A stretch of DNA of 64,000 bases from Orthonyx spaldingii (GCA_013397795.1 VZTJ01001194.1:106450-170449), one strand, 5' to 3'. Shown: positions 23,901 to 37,359, numbered from the stretch's first letter. Numbers and translations: made by a program. Notes: generated by a model not told the origin, from the sequence alone.

Positions 23901-25057
23901 ACCCACGGCTTGCGGCTTCGTAAATAATTTTTGTGAATGTGCTCCAGAGCAGGTCCAAACTCAAGCAAAGGGCCCCACCAGGGCTACACTTCAGGGCAAT
24001 GACACGAAAGGTTGGGCGGTGCCAAGCCAAAAGCTGATGCTGCATGTACATTTCTAGGCATTAATTAAAAAATCAAAACAAATCACTGCCACCCCACCCC
24101 CTCCAGACGCGTGCTAGGGACAACAAAGCATGGCAGATCTACCTCAGGATGCTGGGAGAGAGGGGGAAAAAGAATCAGGTCAAAGCACACAATATACAAA
24201 TCCTTGGGATGCCGTAGGGCACAGTATGCAACGACCTCAGACTGTTTTGAAAATCGATTACAGAAGGCCTTCAGCTGAATGGAGTCAATGACCCTCTCCC
24301 TGCACGGCAACAGAAAACAGCCACATCTTCTCTGAGCTCGTAGGGACGAGGGTTCCCAGCCCGAGAGCCTCATGGTGACAAGGAAAAGGGGACACCGATG
24401 GGAACAGCCCCTCCCAGCTACTCCTCCTCAGACCAGGAGAGGAAAACATGGGCTTTCTTTTCACAAAGATTTGATTTCCATGAGATCAAAACAGATGAAC
24501 CCCAGTTTTCCTCCTCCCCTTCGCAAAAACATCACCAGCTGTGCTGGGGGTCAGGATGTAATAGACAAAGAACGTGTGTAATTCAGGAACTACGACTGCC
24601 TAATGAAATATATGTCAAAAGAGACAGCTGGCCTGAAGGCTTGAGCTGCTCTGTGCCTTTGTCTTAAGGTTTTCTCTGGCTGGAAGTACAGGAGAACTGG
24701 GACTGGTGAAATGGCGTGAGTTTTAGTTGGTATGTCCAATTGCCAGTGTCTCCGTTTTTGCACTTACAGGATTTGTAGCTCCTGCCCAGTTACAGCTGCT
24801 CTGCTCAGACAGTGAAGCAAAACATTCAGACACAGGAGACAACCACTGAGTGGTTCCCTGGGGAGAACAGAATGGTGATTTGGGTAACAAAGGAGTGGCA
24901 ACTCTAAGACTCTTGATGCTCCCAACAGACAGAGAAAAATGAGTTTGATTGTGTTACTGGTGGGCAGAGACTGCTTCTGGTAATTGTTTCCATCATCCTC
25001 ATTAGGGCAGGGGAACTGGTAAAGTTTTTCGTTCAGTGAAATGCATTGAGTCTGCTC
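20996..25057. other. Unique intergenic block, 4 kb
   Basis: No gene or repeat family was recognised. The part 22,420-22,570 is T-rich. The part 23,100-24,110 is AT-rich with TAATTAA and related motifs and is a candidate for conserved non-coding sequence. Open frames are up to 130 codons without domains. Confidence 0.5.
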
Positions 25058-25558
25058 TCGAATCCTGGGGTCAGTTTTGGGCCCCTCATGACAACAAAGA
25101 CATTGAGGGGCTGGGGTTTGTCCAGGGAAGGGCAACAGAGCTGGGGAAGGGTTTGGAGCACAAATCTGATGAGGAGCAGCTGAGGGAGCTCAGCCTGGAG
25201 AAAAGGAGGGTCAGAGGGGACCTTCTCACTCTCTACAACTCCCTGACAGAAGTGTGGAGCCAGGTGGGGGTCAGGCTCTGCTCCCAGGGAACCAGGGACA
25301 GGACAAGAGGAAATGGCCTCAAGTTGCACCAGGAGTGGTTTAGACTGGGTATTGGGGAAAAACTTCACTGGAAGGGTTGTCAAGCACTGGAACAGGCTGC
25401 CCAGGGAAGAGGTGGAGTCACCAACACCAGGGGTATTTAAAAGATGTGTGAATGTGGCACTTGGTGACATGGGTGAGTGGTGGCCTCGGCAGTGCTGGGT
25501 TAACAGCTGGATTTGATGATCTTAGAGGTCTTTTCCAGTGTAAATGACTCTATGATCC
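25058..25558 (+). mobile_element. CR1 retroposon, about 500 bases
   Basis: Sense CR1: TCAGTTTTGGGCCCCTCATG, GAGGAGCAGCTGAGGGAGC, TCAGCCTGGAGAAAAGGAGG, GGACAGGACAAGAGGAAATG, CTGCCCAGGGAAGAGGTGG and GATGATCTTAGAGGTCTTTT, ending ACTCTATGATCC. Same subfamily as the copies at 8.0 and 16.4 kb. Confidence 0.94.
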
Positions 25559-26132
25559 AATGAATTGGGAAGCAGGTTGGTGACCATTACTTCCACAGAA
25601 CTCGCAAAATGGAGCACAGGGATTACATCACTTAAAAACACACACTCTTCAAACACCGAGAACATGATACAGCAGCACCAGTTCACCAGACTAAGCACAT
25701 CTTCCAGGAAACGGTGCAAAAAACTTTTGAAGTCAGGCAGTACTGAAATGTAAAAAAAAATCAAAAAGGCTCAGAAGCAGCTCCATTAATCTTCCTTGCG
25801 TCAGCTAACGCAGACTGCGCAACTGCATCTTCTGTTGTTTCTTTCTTCTCTCAGAAAACCCCCACAGCAGCAGCAGCAGCAGCAGCAGCAGAGGAAATGA
25901 ATTGTGAGTTTCGTGCCACACAAACATCTGAAGGGGCTTACTCCTGAGCACGCAAGGAGCTGCCTGGCCTCAGCTGGGGCGGATGTTCAGCACATGCTGC
26001 CGGCCTCTGCCAGCCCAGAGGGAATGGACACACGGCCAGGGGGGCTGAGACAAGGTGCTCACACCATAGAGTGAGTTACCTGCCTGGAGGAAGAGTTTGG
26101 CTTTTTAGCAGTGCCTCAAATCCTGTGAGAGG
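25559..26132. other. Unique sequence with a CAG microsatellite
   Basis: Between two CR1 copies. Apart from the CAG repeat at 25,865-25,891 nothing is recognised. Confidence 0.55.
25865..25891. repeat. (CAG)9 trinucleotide repeat
   Basis: Nine uninterrupted CAG units. No long open frame with gene-like features spans it, so a polyglutamine tract is not implied. Confidence 0.96.
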
Positions 26133-26228
26133 GTGCAGCCTGGAGAAAAGTAGGTTCAGGGGGGACCTTGTCACTCTCCACAGCCACCTGAGGTAGCTCC
26201 AATTGACAAATGCAGCCGGGTGGGGTTG
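26133..26228 (+). mobile_element. CR1 internal fragment
   Basis: GTGCAGCCTGGAGAAAAGT, AGGTTCAGGGGGGACCTTG and TCACTCTCCACAGCCACCTG match the middle of the sense CR1 copies. Both ends are missing. Confidence 0.8.
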
Positions 26229-29200
26229 TGTAGAATACTATTCCTAGTATGAGAAAACCTAGAAAATGCAGAGGAGATGCAAGAGAGAACACAATTCCCA
26301 GCACTGAGGGGATTTTCAGACTTTTACAGAATAGTCTGGCAGCTTCAGGCCAAAAAGAGATGGAGAAGGGAGAAAAATCAAAGGGATCAGGTGCACGGAG
26401 AGGTGGCAGGAGGAATTTGCTTCACTGCTCACAGAGCAAGAGACAGCCACAGGAAGAGACCCAACTGATCCCTGGGTATAGGGAACATAAAAATCAGGCT
26501 AAAGGCTACAGACTATCTAGAAACCAGGTGATAAGGTGAGTACAGCCTCTTATCAAATGCTAATATGAAAGCTCTGTATTAGCTATTAGACAATAAAAGC
26601 TGGGCTGTGGCCTGGAGCAGGTTTGTTCTGGCACCGAACTCATGCCCATGCTGAGGTTTTTGGCAAACTGAGACCCTCAGCTTAACGTCTGTAACAGGGC
26701 AAGGTTCAGCCCATCAGGCTGGCACCTATCAATGTTTCCTAACAGAACAATGAAGTTGTCATACTGAAATTCCTGTGAGCTTTAAGAGTACAGATGTATT
26801 AAACTAATATATTTCTGTAATTAAATATTTGCACTACTTTAATTCATGCTGCACATTTAATTGATATTATTATCACAAAAACTCTTCTAAGTCAGCCTTC
26901 TGCTTTGGTCTTTTTCCTCTCTGAAACTGATTCTTGACATCTGACCAGTCTCCAGTTCTTTACTGGGAGTTTACAACAACCAGCTGGGGGTGACTTCACT
27001 TGTTTTCCTATTCCAGTTGTACATAGTCTGCTAAGACAGCTGCAGGTGAGCATTAAAATCCCTCCAATAAACAAAATTTTGCAACAACAGCAAATACAAA
27101 GATCCAAGCCCACTCTGAAGTGCACACTTCCAGATACTTACAACACGAAGTAAAACATTCTCAGGATTAAGACTGATTTAAGTTGATGGTGTCACTTCAT
27201 ATTCTTCAGGTAACAGACTCCTACTGTACCCCTGACAGGGGTGATCACCAGAAGAATAAATTACTCTTCTAAAAGAATACTTCAAAAGACTTCTGGCATT
27301 TTGGAAAAGGTAATTTGGATAAGCAAAAAATGTAGAAAAAAAATAAAGAGCACAGCTCAAAAGACTTGGAGGACAGGCTTGTCCAAATATCCTATTCCTC
27401 TAGTGTGGATCTTGGTCTAGAGACTTCACAGGTTATTTTAAAAACAGACCAGAAGATGTTTTGATTCCTTAAAAGCCATTTAAAAAAAAATGCTTTATTG
27501 CATGCTTGCAATTTACCCTGAATTATTTTGTTACCTTCTTACAGTGTATGGGACAGGATTCAAATCTCAGAGAAAGGCGAGCGTTCTCACCGAGTTCCAC
27601 TTGGTGTTCGTGAGCCAGAACAAACTCTGATGTTCTGTTCAGAGCAAGAGGGAAGAGCCATGATGCAGCTTCAGCAAGATGTCACTTCCTAAAGAGAATC
27701 AGCAGGACACTGGACAGTGTCACAAACACTTCTTCTGCTAAGGAGCAGATGTAAATGCAAGAAAACACAGAACTAATTGTATTTTCCTCCTATCTGCTCT
27801 ACTGTACAAATAAACTCCCTGTTTCAAATGTCTGTTCAGCAAACCCTTAATTCCAGACAAGTCTGAAGTTGTAGGTCACCAAGTTTTCAGTCCTGTTTAA
27901 TAGGATTAACAACTTTTAGCAAGCATTTTCTTCAAGTAGAGCATGTACCCCAGAAAAACCTTCTAATTGGGAAAGGAGAATAAATCTCTCCCACAGCTGT
28001 GGCTAAGCAGGACCTTTGAAAGGCTGCAGATAATTCTAAGCTCTCCCACTTCAAGTGAAAACACAGGAAAGTTTGCACTAAAATTGGTACATACAAATTA
28101 ATTTCATCAGTATAGGAATTCTCATTATATTGAACATCCAGCCCTGCAAACTCACAAATGAGAGCCAAGTACCACTTTCACCCAAGTCCCAGAGCCTCTC
28201 CTGTGTATGTGTATTTGCAGGGATAATTGTCTTACTTATTTCTGTCACAGAAAAAGACCTCTGAGATCGAGTCAAACCTTCAGTAAATGTAAAATCTTCT
28301 ATTTTTTGCCAAATTTACCTCTGTTCCTTCAGAACTTCATATTAGAATAATCTCCTATGTTCTTACAGATTGCTGAAAACTAAAATTGAAAGGAGTTAAA
28401 TGATTTAACCAGGCTTCAGGGTTCTGTCTCTTTTAAATTAGCTCCCATAAATGCACTCTCGTGAAATTCAGCCACAATCAACATCTGCAGTTGGCTTAAT
28501 ATTTCTATCTAAACAGCTGAGATGGCATTCGAATTTATTATTACATGTCAGGATTAAAAAAAAAAAAAACATTTAAATGAACCAAGAAAGCTATTCAGAG
28601 GTATATTATTCTTTGGCTTTGAGGAAAAATATACTCAAATGCATATTTCCAGTTAGATGGGATAAAACAGCCTGAGCTGGAAAACAAAGGGATATACTTT
28701 GTCTCCCATGCCTGCTTCATTAATGTGAACCAAGGCTAATAGTCAATCTTAACATAGCAATTCCATTTTTTTAATCCATAGAAAATGTTCTTTTATTTTG
28801 CTAGACAATTCAGTGGTTCTGAGTTTTAATCCTTAAAGGGATGGGGCTGAATCTTTAACTTCTTTTAATAGACAAGTCTGCTCCAGGTCTCAGGTGACAG
28901 GAGAATCCCCTCCTGCCCTCTCCCCAGGTTTAATTTATTTAGTCCCTGTCAGAATCCCTCCAGCTCTGCTTATAAAGACTTCCATGGATGACCAATGTGA
29001 GCTGGTTACATACAGGTTCATTTTTGCTTCAAACCATAAAGTCTAAAATCATATTTATTTTAGCCTTTAGCATCCTTAATTCTTAGAAATTATATTACAA
29101 AGGTTTAGCTTTTATTTTACAGTACTGAATTTGAACCAGGGCCAAAGATACAAATGTATTTTGCTCCTCTGTGAAGTGGTATTCCACAAATTGGGCATCC

Positions 29201-29645
29201 TAATCCATCCCTAGCTCTCTTGAAAGCCCCAGACCAGGCGGTCTCTGGGGAATGCAGGGGCTGGAGTCAAGCACATGCAGCTTTATCTTGGAATTCTAAC
29301 ATGAAAGAGAAAAGACAGCAAAAAGGGGGGAGTTTCATAATTGTAATTAAAAGTGATCACGATAAACCTCCAATACTTCACTTTAATCTAACTCCCTTGA
29401 GCCAGAAAACTGCAGGAGGCCTGGAAAGTTTGTAAACCAGGGAGAGTAAAAGAGATGTGAGGACGGTTTGTGTAGCATTGCACTCAAATACACACACACG
29501 ATGTAATTGCCTGTTTTATTTAGTGGAATCACTGTTGTAGATTAGAAATATTTCCAATTCCCGTTTACTCCAATGCAAGCCTCCACCATCGACAGGCGTA
29601 ACGCAGTTTGTTCAACTGATTCCAAACAAACAAAAAAAAAAAAAA
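26229..29645. other. Unique AT-rich intergenic block
   Basis: No gene or known repeat was recognised in 3.4 kb between the last intergenic CR1 and the assembly gap. A-runs occur at about 28,557-28,570. An AATAAAAGC stretch at about 26,592 resembles a polyadenylation region but has no supporting gene. Confidence 0.5.
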
Positions 29646-29689
29646 NNNNNNNNNNNNNNNNNNNNNNNNNNNNNNNNNNNNNNNNNNNN
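29646..29689. other. Assembly gap (44 N) inside a poly-A tract
   Basis: The 44 unknown bases are flanked by 14 A on the left and 14 A on the right, then GAAAAAAAA. The true homopolymer length is unresolved. It reads as poly-T on the PPM1A strand near the inferred 3' end. Confidence 0.98.
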
Positions 29690-29795
29690 AAAAAAAAAAA
29701 AAAGAAAAAAAAGTACAATCTCAAAAGTTAAGTTAGAAACTAAGTTCACACATTTTCTTTGGGACCAGGAATCTGTACATAGTACAAAATATACA

Positions 29796-29801
29796 TTTAT
29801 T
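29796..29801 (-). terminator. Candidate distal polyadenylation signal of PPM1A
   Basis: AATAAA on the minus strand, with a second copy at 29,872-29,877. About 85 bases further on lies a long T-rich tract (29,632-29,712, interrupted by an assembly gap) that could act as downstream element. The placement at the end of the CR1-poor block supports it, but this is inference. Confidence 0.4.
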
Positions 29802-30708
29802 GAACTTTCTGTAAACACACAGTTTGAATTGTGTAAAACTGTAAATAGTGGGTGAACTACGTGGAGAATAATTTATTATATATTGTTATACATTCTACTT
29901 AAGGAAAATAGTTATGCTCTTGTATATTACTCTGTTAAATTTATAAATTCCATAATGAAGCTGTGTAATCTGCAAACATGCTTTTCAAGCTTAAATCTCT
30001 CCATTCGTAACACACATTTATACAGGTCATCAATGAAAAAAGTTACACTTTCCACAAAATAGATATAAAGAGGTCATGAATTTTCTAAAAAGACAGGCAC
30101 AGCATGTCACTACAAACGAGACTCTTGTGGTACGGTGTGGAGTCAATTCTGTGAGAAGACAGGTGAAAACTCTCTAATTCAGCATGTTTGTACGTGGTCT
30201 TAGGGACAAGACAGATGCTAAAACCCAAAATCTCTGCTTGTAAAGATTTATAAAACAGCCAGTCCTGGAAGTCAAACCTGACACTTTTCAGATACCCAGC
30301 CCTCCCCATCTGGGAGAAGCTGGGCTTTTGACTCCTACCAACTCTTGGTCACGAGTAATTGAGTTTTCATTTACCAAGAACATTTGCATAATTCAGCACT
30401 TACTCCAAAAACTGGATTCCTGGCACCGAAGAGTTAGACCCGGTTAATAAATACAATTTAACTCCTGGTGTCCAAGGTCATCAGCAGGAACAGGCTGGGA
30501 AACCCTGACTCCCAGCTCCCATGGGCTGCAGGGCGTTCACCCTGTGTCACCCCATGTGGGGTAACAGCATCCCAACACTGGGGCTCTGCTGTGCAATGCC
30601 CACTTTCCAGTTTAAGAGGCTGGAAATTCCAAACTGCAGCAGACTTCCCAGTCTGGCATCACTCAGCAAGAATAAAAAGTTCCCCTATAAACACTGTCAA
30701 AGATCCTT

Positions 30709-30774
30709 TCACAGAATGGTTCACAGAATGGTCTGGGTCGGAAGAGCCTTAAAGACCATCTAGAGTTCCAACCT
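30709..30774 (-). mobile_element. CR1 retroposon 3'-end fragment
   Basis: CACAGAATGG repeated twice, followed by TCTGGGTCGGAAGAGCC and TTAAAGACCATCTAGAG, the antisense of the CR1 3' end. Only about 66 bases remain. It lies within the inferred 3' UTR and points the same way as PPM1A. Confidence 0.8.
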
Positions 30775-33700
30775 TTCAGGAGTCCATCACTGCACATGGA
30801 TATAATTCTATGTAAATTCAGGACATTTATTCCTACTTTTTCAGGGTCTCATTGTTTTTCCATCCTGGATTTCATTTATTTGCAGCTAAAAGCACTACAT
30901 CAAAGATCAAACCTCTTAATCTGTGCTCTTCTGAGGTTTTAAAAGCAAAAAAAATTCTTAGACATCTAAAGAATTAAGAAATTATCTCAGATTAATCCAA
31001 CATTTTGCTTTAACATTATCACCTTCTTCCCTTTGGCTTTGAACAGCTTTTTCAAAACCTAAACTGAATAAAGATTACATTTGTTTTTCATTCCAAGAGA
31101 AGTCATACAGTTAAGGCTCCAACAACACATGTGCAAAATCTGTATGTTGTGAGCAGAAGCTCCATCAATGTCAGCAGGATGTAAAGTTAAATTTGTGCCT
31201 GATTTTCCCAAGCCTATCTGACTCTAATTTTCCCCTGCAGTGTTAACAAAAATACTGTGCTCCCATCTGAAACCCCAACAGTGAAAATGAAACTGGCCAC
31301 TCAGTATTTGCACTGCTCAGAACGGCTGGAATTCAGTAACAGCTGAAATGAAACTCTGGACCTTAGCCTACAGGCATTGATAGAATAAAAGTATTGAATG
31401 TTTTATGACCTGCCATGCTGTTTTCTCACTTTTCTTAAAGATATTTCCCAAAATAAATAACAATGGCAGCTCCTTCAACTCCAGAGGCCTCCTCACAATA
31501 CACATGGGGAGTCCTGTCCACCTGTAAAACCCCACGTTCCCCACAGCTCTTCAGAGCCAACTCTTCCAAGGAAGCAAAAAGGAATTTCAGCTTTGCCTCA
31601 ACGTTATTGAGCAAGCTGAGAAGTGCAGATGTTGTGCTCCTAAAGGAAAATGGTCCTGCCTGACACAGCATCCACCCTTCAGATAAATGGCTGGTTACAC
31701 AGTAGTAAGGACCATTGGTTTTATTCTTCCCATTTTGGAAAAAAGAACACAGGTGCCTAATGATATTTTAAAAAGCATTTAGGCAGTTCAAGGTATGTGT
31801 AAAAATCTGGCTATGCATAAACCACTCTAGAAATCTGACCTGTCATCCTACTTCTACTCAAGTTTTTACACTTTCAGATTTTCTTAGTTCTACAACAGGC
31901 ATTTTTAAAGTTAAGCCGACTTTCCCAACTTTTGTGGTGCAAAAGTTAGGGGGTTTTGTGATTGTTCCATTTAAAGCAAGCCTCTCCCAAAATGCTTTCC
32001 TAAGACACCATTATCACTCCTGTTCCCTTAGCCTGGAAGAAAAGACTTGAGAAGAATGTGTACAAGAGCTGGGGAAAAGAAGGATCTGTTTTACTGCTAC
32101 TGAAAAAGAACATCAAACAAAAACACAGATAAAATGAGGAATATGCACAAAACCAAACTACAGGTCAACAACTCTGACACAACCAAGAGATTAAAGCTCC
32201 AGACATTTTTCCACATACTAAGTAAATGGTAGAAATATTTGTCATTTTTCTGGAAACAAACTATCAGTGGGAGACAATGTAAACTCCACTTTTAACGTGT
32301 CTATTTTTTTTTCTACTTGAATGCATTTAGTGGTTCATGATACTGAAGAGAAGCTTCAAGTTTTCCTACAGCTTCCTGACCTCCTGTGAACACGTGCCAC
32401 AGCCCAGGTGGCTGCTACCTCATTTACAAAGCAATGTTATTAGGCAAAGTAAGGCCACAGAGTGCTTCAGATGTGCACACCTGGGTCTGCAGCGACCTGC
32501 AGACTGTGCAAGCACTCCACAGAAAAAGCTCACAGAAGACTGGATTCTCTGATGAGTATTTCAGACAGGTCAGTCAAAATTATTTAGCCCCAGAGTGGTA
32601 CTTTTAAATTCTGTTCCTTTTTTACAGTTTATAGCAGGAATCACATTCATTTTATGTGCTACAGCATCCTGGCATTTCACATCTGGAGCCTCTTTTCATC
32701 ACTTAAAAGAGTTTAAAAATTTCTCCAGGCAAATGGAGAGTTTACCCCTTAAGCTGGTCTGTAAAGGCTCAGGTATGATCACCTCAGACACAGGTAGCTG
32801 TAGTAACAAGGAGCCACATTCCTTATCTAGGAGACATTATTTTCATATCTGGTGAAGCTTGGCACCAAGTAACAATTCATTTTCTACACAAGAATACCAG
32901 GTACAGCCCTGTAGCTCTACAGTTTTCCTGTTTCTGAACCTATGCAAGGTACATCAGGTTTGTATCAAATACTATATTTGCCAAAGGATGAGGAAAAGGG
33001 CACTGCTCTGCTAAAGGTTAGCCCCTTTCAGACACAGCCAAGTTTAAATATCAAAGAATTGAAATACACCAAGTCATTTGTGCACCAAAGCAGTTCAAGC
33101 AGGTGCAGGTAGAGATGAAGGTGAACATCCTGGCATGATGAAATCCTGATGTACATTGAACTCAGGTAAACTGTAACAACCGTATCATTAACCTAATTGT
33201 GGCAGCCGTGCTGCCCCTCCCACAGGGCAGAGCTACAAACCTCCAGAGAATGCAAACAGAGGAAGGTTGTCAGCACAGAACTCACACACAGGACACTGAG
33301 AGCAAAGTTTGATGATTCCAGTTTAAAGAAAAGAATGTTTACCAAAGCAAAATGTTTGTCTTAAGTACAGAGTGGGGAAAGATCTGCAAAGGCTTCGATG
33401 CTCCCTACACAGCCCATCATTTATCTGGGTGTGGTATCCCAAACTGTGGCAGGAGGGGTGGGGCAACCATTCCTTTGCTCTGTCCTGTCTCCCCACTCTC
33501 CATCTTTCCCTAGCACCAGCACCCCACAGCTGGATTATCAATTTACCCAGCTCAAGAGCACAGGTTTTCCTTTCCCCTAACTGCACACCCAGATAAGGAC
33601 AAGCACTGGCACACAAAAAGGCAGTAGGGGCAAACGTGGAGCAATGGTTTAGTCTTGGCATAAGTTGATCATGAAACCATGTCCCTAGGTCATAAACTAC

Positions 33701-36471
33701 TAAAAATGGAATGTAATAGGAAGTCTATTCTATCCCATTGATATAAAATTAAGGTGGGATTCTTATCAGGGAATCAACTGAAGTGGAAACTGACCCCTAA
33801 TTTTGTTAAATCTTCTTAAGCTTCCAACTCTTGAACTGAGCAAAATGGCTCAGACATTAACCTACAGAGTGACAGCACCAGCTTTGCAATATAATGTAAT
33901 GACATTGAAGTCATTTTGCTACAAGTAAATGTTGAAAAGATTAGCTTTGGCACCTGCAGGAACTCTCAAGGTAAGTGCTACCACGACTCAGCTGCTGCTC
34001 AGCATTCAGCAGGCACCTCGCTGACACAACCTACGGCTGCCGCAGCTCAGAGCAGTTTAACAGCAAGGAGATCAAATTCCTCCCTCCAGTTCTGACTCCA
34101 GCTCAAAGTTTAACTGAATGATGGCCGTGCCTCAAGGTCGTGGTGCTGCTGCTGCTCCTGGGCCAGCTGAGAGCAAGCCCAGCTGAAAGGCTCCTGCTCT
34201 GTTTCTGCCCCAGTGTGAGCACTGGGGCTCTACGGATACACAGGATTTACAAAGCCTTGCAAACCTAGGATCCTACTTAATGTCACTGCATTTAGTTCAT
34301 CCAACATTGGTTTAAAGCACATTTTAGAAGCCTCTGTCTTGAACATATTTCAATGCTGAATTAGTGAGAATTATTTGGAACAGTTGTCTGTAAAGCAGTT
34401 ACAGGTATTCTCCCAGAACGATCAGCGGAACATTTAATCTATCACAAAACTCACAGAAACTGTAGCCAGTGAAGCTGTCAAATGTAGAAGGAAAACAAAG
34501 TTGCATGGCATATGAAGCAAAGTAGCTTTACAAGTGTCATTTCCTTTTAAAAACAAGCAAATCGGGACCATCCTATTTGAACATTGTATTTAAAAATACA
34601 TCTTTTAACATCACACAATTTTCATTTTTGTCACACAGGAATCTTTTTCCAAGAGGGAAATAAATAGCACACAATACTTCAAAATAAAAATTGCTGCCTT
34701 GCCCCTGAGGTGCTAATGTTTTTAGCATTTAAAAAAAAAAGTTTCTGGTGCAAGAAGGAGATGCACAAAGGTGCAAAAGTGCCTTTTTCGTTTCAGAGCA
34801 GTGAAAAAAGTACAGCTTGCCTCTTTTCTAGGATGCTTTAAATACTCAACTCGTTTATTCTGTAATCAAAATCTGTATCTAAAATGGCAGTGTTTATGCA
34901 TACATCATAATTCAGTGCTCTGAGCTCATCGAATGCTGGACGTAGGCGGGAGAGAGAAAGGCCTGAAACGGGCTTTCTGCCACTACCCTCAAAACCTACT
35001 CACATCACCTGTAGCAACAGCAGAATTATTTTCTTTCTAACTTTTCAGGAGACCTCGTCAGAAGAGGCTTCAAAAATCTCCTTTGTCACTGAGACAGTTT
35101 AAGTGATTATGGTTTGAAGTATGGCTTTTCACACCACAGTTTTGCTTCCGATTTTTAAAGTTTAAAACTCAAAGGTTCCACAGTCCAGTTCAAGGTTTTG
35201 CAGTTTCCAAAACTAAACTTTAGTCTCTATGAAAAAAAGGACAGAACTTTCTCTGCCTAGTCCTAAATTAAGTTTAGCTTTTCGCACTAATACGCCATGT
35301 ATTATTAAATATGCTCGTTAATTAGGTGCCTGTGAAGCTATAACTTAACATCATTATAGTTTTGCACTCTACAACAAAATTAGACATTTTAAGCATTTAT
35401 TCATAAGTAGGTAAGGAACTGGTTCTTTAAGCAAAAATTGCTATAAATTTATAAATACAAATAGTGCTTATGTTTTCTTCATTCATGCTTGAACAGATTA
35501 CAAACTGAATACAATGAAGTTACGTTTAAGCACCCCACATAGACAAGAGGGATAAAAGAAAAGTTTGCTGGTATATACTATACTTAGTTCCAAGACACTA
35601 TAAGTTACTTTTTCACTGTTCAGTGTTCCCTAACTCTGCATTAGTTTTAAGGCTATATATACAAATATGTATATGTCAAAGTTAGGGAAAGACAAATATA
35701 GCAAAATGCATTGTACTACATTTTCCTATCAAAAAGTAATTATACACCAAGTTCTGATTCTGTTTAACTGCAGTAAATGTTACAATCTACTTGTTTTACT
35801 GATTTTCCTTTTGGGGAATCTGCCTACTAAATGAGTAAACTACATATTAAATACAATATTCTCAACCAAAAAGACAATACAAGGTGCACAAAACAGCAGT
35901 TTTGCAAACACGACTGACTTGAAAACTTAATTTTCGTATGCTCAATGGGAGAAAGCTAAGCTTAAATCAAATTAGTTTATTACCTTATAAAATTTTAAAT
36001 TAGAATTTTAAACAACGAACAGTTAAATATTGTCAACATGCTATACCTCAAATCACAAGTACTGTTTAACCACTAGTCTCTCATTCTAAGTAAGTGGGTC
36101 AATTAAAAACACACCATAAAATGTTAAAGATTGTCAGGCTTTGACAAATGTATTTTTATCAAACAGTAGGCAAATTCAAACCAATGCACATCTTCGGTAG
36201 GAAGGGGGAAAAAAATAAAACACCACCAAAAAGCCTGAAAAAACCCACACTTGTAAAAAATAGGGTAACGGATTAATCCCACATCATCCTCTAGCATATG
36301 GCTATGTCTTGGGCAATAATCAAAATCCTTCCCATTTTAAAAATGGGCTACCAATTAATAAAAATATTCTTCCACAAGTAAAATATCATTTACAATGGCA
36401 CTGACATTTTAAAAGGCAGGAAAAAAGGAATTACACATTTATGGGTAAATGTCTTGTTTGTTAAATCAAGC

Positions 36472-36477
36472 TTTATT
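36472..36477 (-). terminator. Candidate proximal polyadenylation signal of PPM1A
   Basis: AATAAA on the minus strand about 880 bases past the stop codon. A T-rich stretch follows at about 36,420-36,435, as expected for a downstream element. Use would give a short 3' UTR. No transcript evidence is available. Confidence 0.35.
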
Positions 36478-37359
36478 GATAAAATGGAATTCAGAGTATT
36501 TTTCTTGGAACAGCAGCAGACCCAGCCAATCAGGATTGTAAAAATGCTGCAGACTCCTACTTTATGTAGAAAGTTGCCTTCGTGCTCAGTGATTAGTAGT
36601 TTCAGGGAAGGGTTAATGAAAAAAGAGGTGCAAAGAACCAAGGCATTCTAATCCCAAGATTGGTACATGTATGAACAGGATACTATTAATAGGGCATGAT
36701 TTAACTCCCACTGAACTCAAAATCACAAACCCCTTCAACGCAACGTGAGAGCAGGAGTGCATCCAAGAAAATGATATACGTTTGTTGAAGAATGTGCACT
36801 ACTCCTAAGTTATTTTTCCATTGCCAAGCAAAATCCACACACTGTAATTTCTGGTAGGTTGCCCACGAGTTCAGCTTTCATATAAACCAAAAAGTTATCT
36901 TTAACAGTTTTGTGCACCTCTTGAGCACCTAGCTGGCTAGGCTGCTGCTCCTTGCAATCCAAAACCACAACATGATTTTAAAAGGGATATATATTGTTGC
37001 ATCACACAAGCCAAAACATTTCTTCTAACCTTTATAGTGATTTAAAGCGGTTCATAATTAAATATGAGCATTTTGTACAAAGACAATTGCACTTTACAAA
37101 AACAAAATCATACAACATAAATTGCTGGAGTCTGATTTACAACATGAATTTATGGTTTGAAATCACGTTTACAGAAGTCTGTTTTACAAAAAAGATCAGT
37201 TCCTGGGCTAGATGTCGTACTGCTGTAGTCACTCTCACCAACACATCATATTCCCTTCTTTAATTAAGGTTGAGGATGGATGTTAAGAAGGGTCACTGAG
37301 GTTGGGCTGCACTTTCATTTGCAGGATGAAACGTGAACTCCACAGCTAGATGAGCAGTT

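Larger units (their letters stand above)
29770..37359 (-). other. PPM1A: Probable long 3' UTR of PPM1A (end inferred)
   Basis: Downstream of the stop is about 7.6 kb of AT-rich DNA without a supported gene. On the minus strand it carries several AATAAA signals (36,472-36,477; 35,976-35,981; 35,396-35,401; 34,854-34,859; 31,720-31,725; 29,872-29,877; 29,796-29,801). Almost no retroposon sequence is present until a 66-base CR1 end at about 30.7 kb. PPM1A messages in other vertebrates have long 3' UTRs. The distal end near 29.77 kb is inferred from a signal followed by a long T-rich tract; shorter forms are equally possible. Confidence 0.45.

Noticed and set aside
25865..25891. Possible polyglutamine-coding repeat
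   Set aside because: No long frame with gene features spans the CAG run, and it sits between two CR1 fragments.
26500..26740. Possible LTR-like end (AATAAAAGC followed by a GT-rich stretch)
   Set aside because: I found no paired LTR, no TG...CA borders, no primer-binding site and no retroviral gene nearby.
1..29600. Exons of C14orf39 or SIX6, expected downstream of PPM1A by synteny
   Set aside because: I saw no homeodomain, SIX domain or recognisable exon in any frame. If present in this genome they must lie beyond the left edge.
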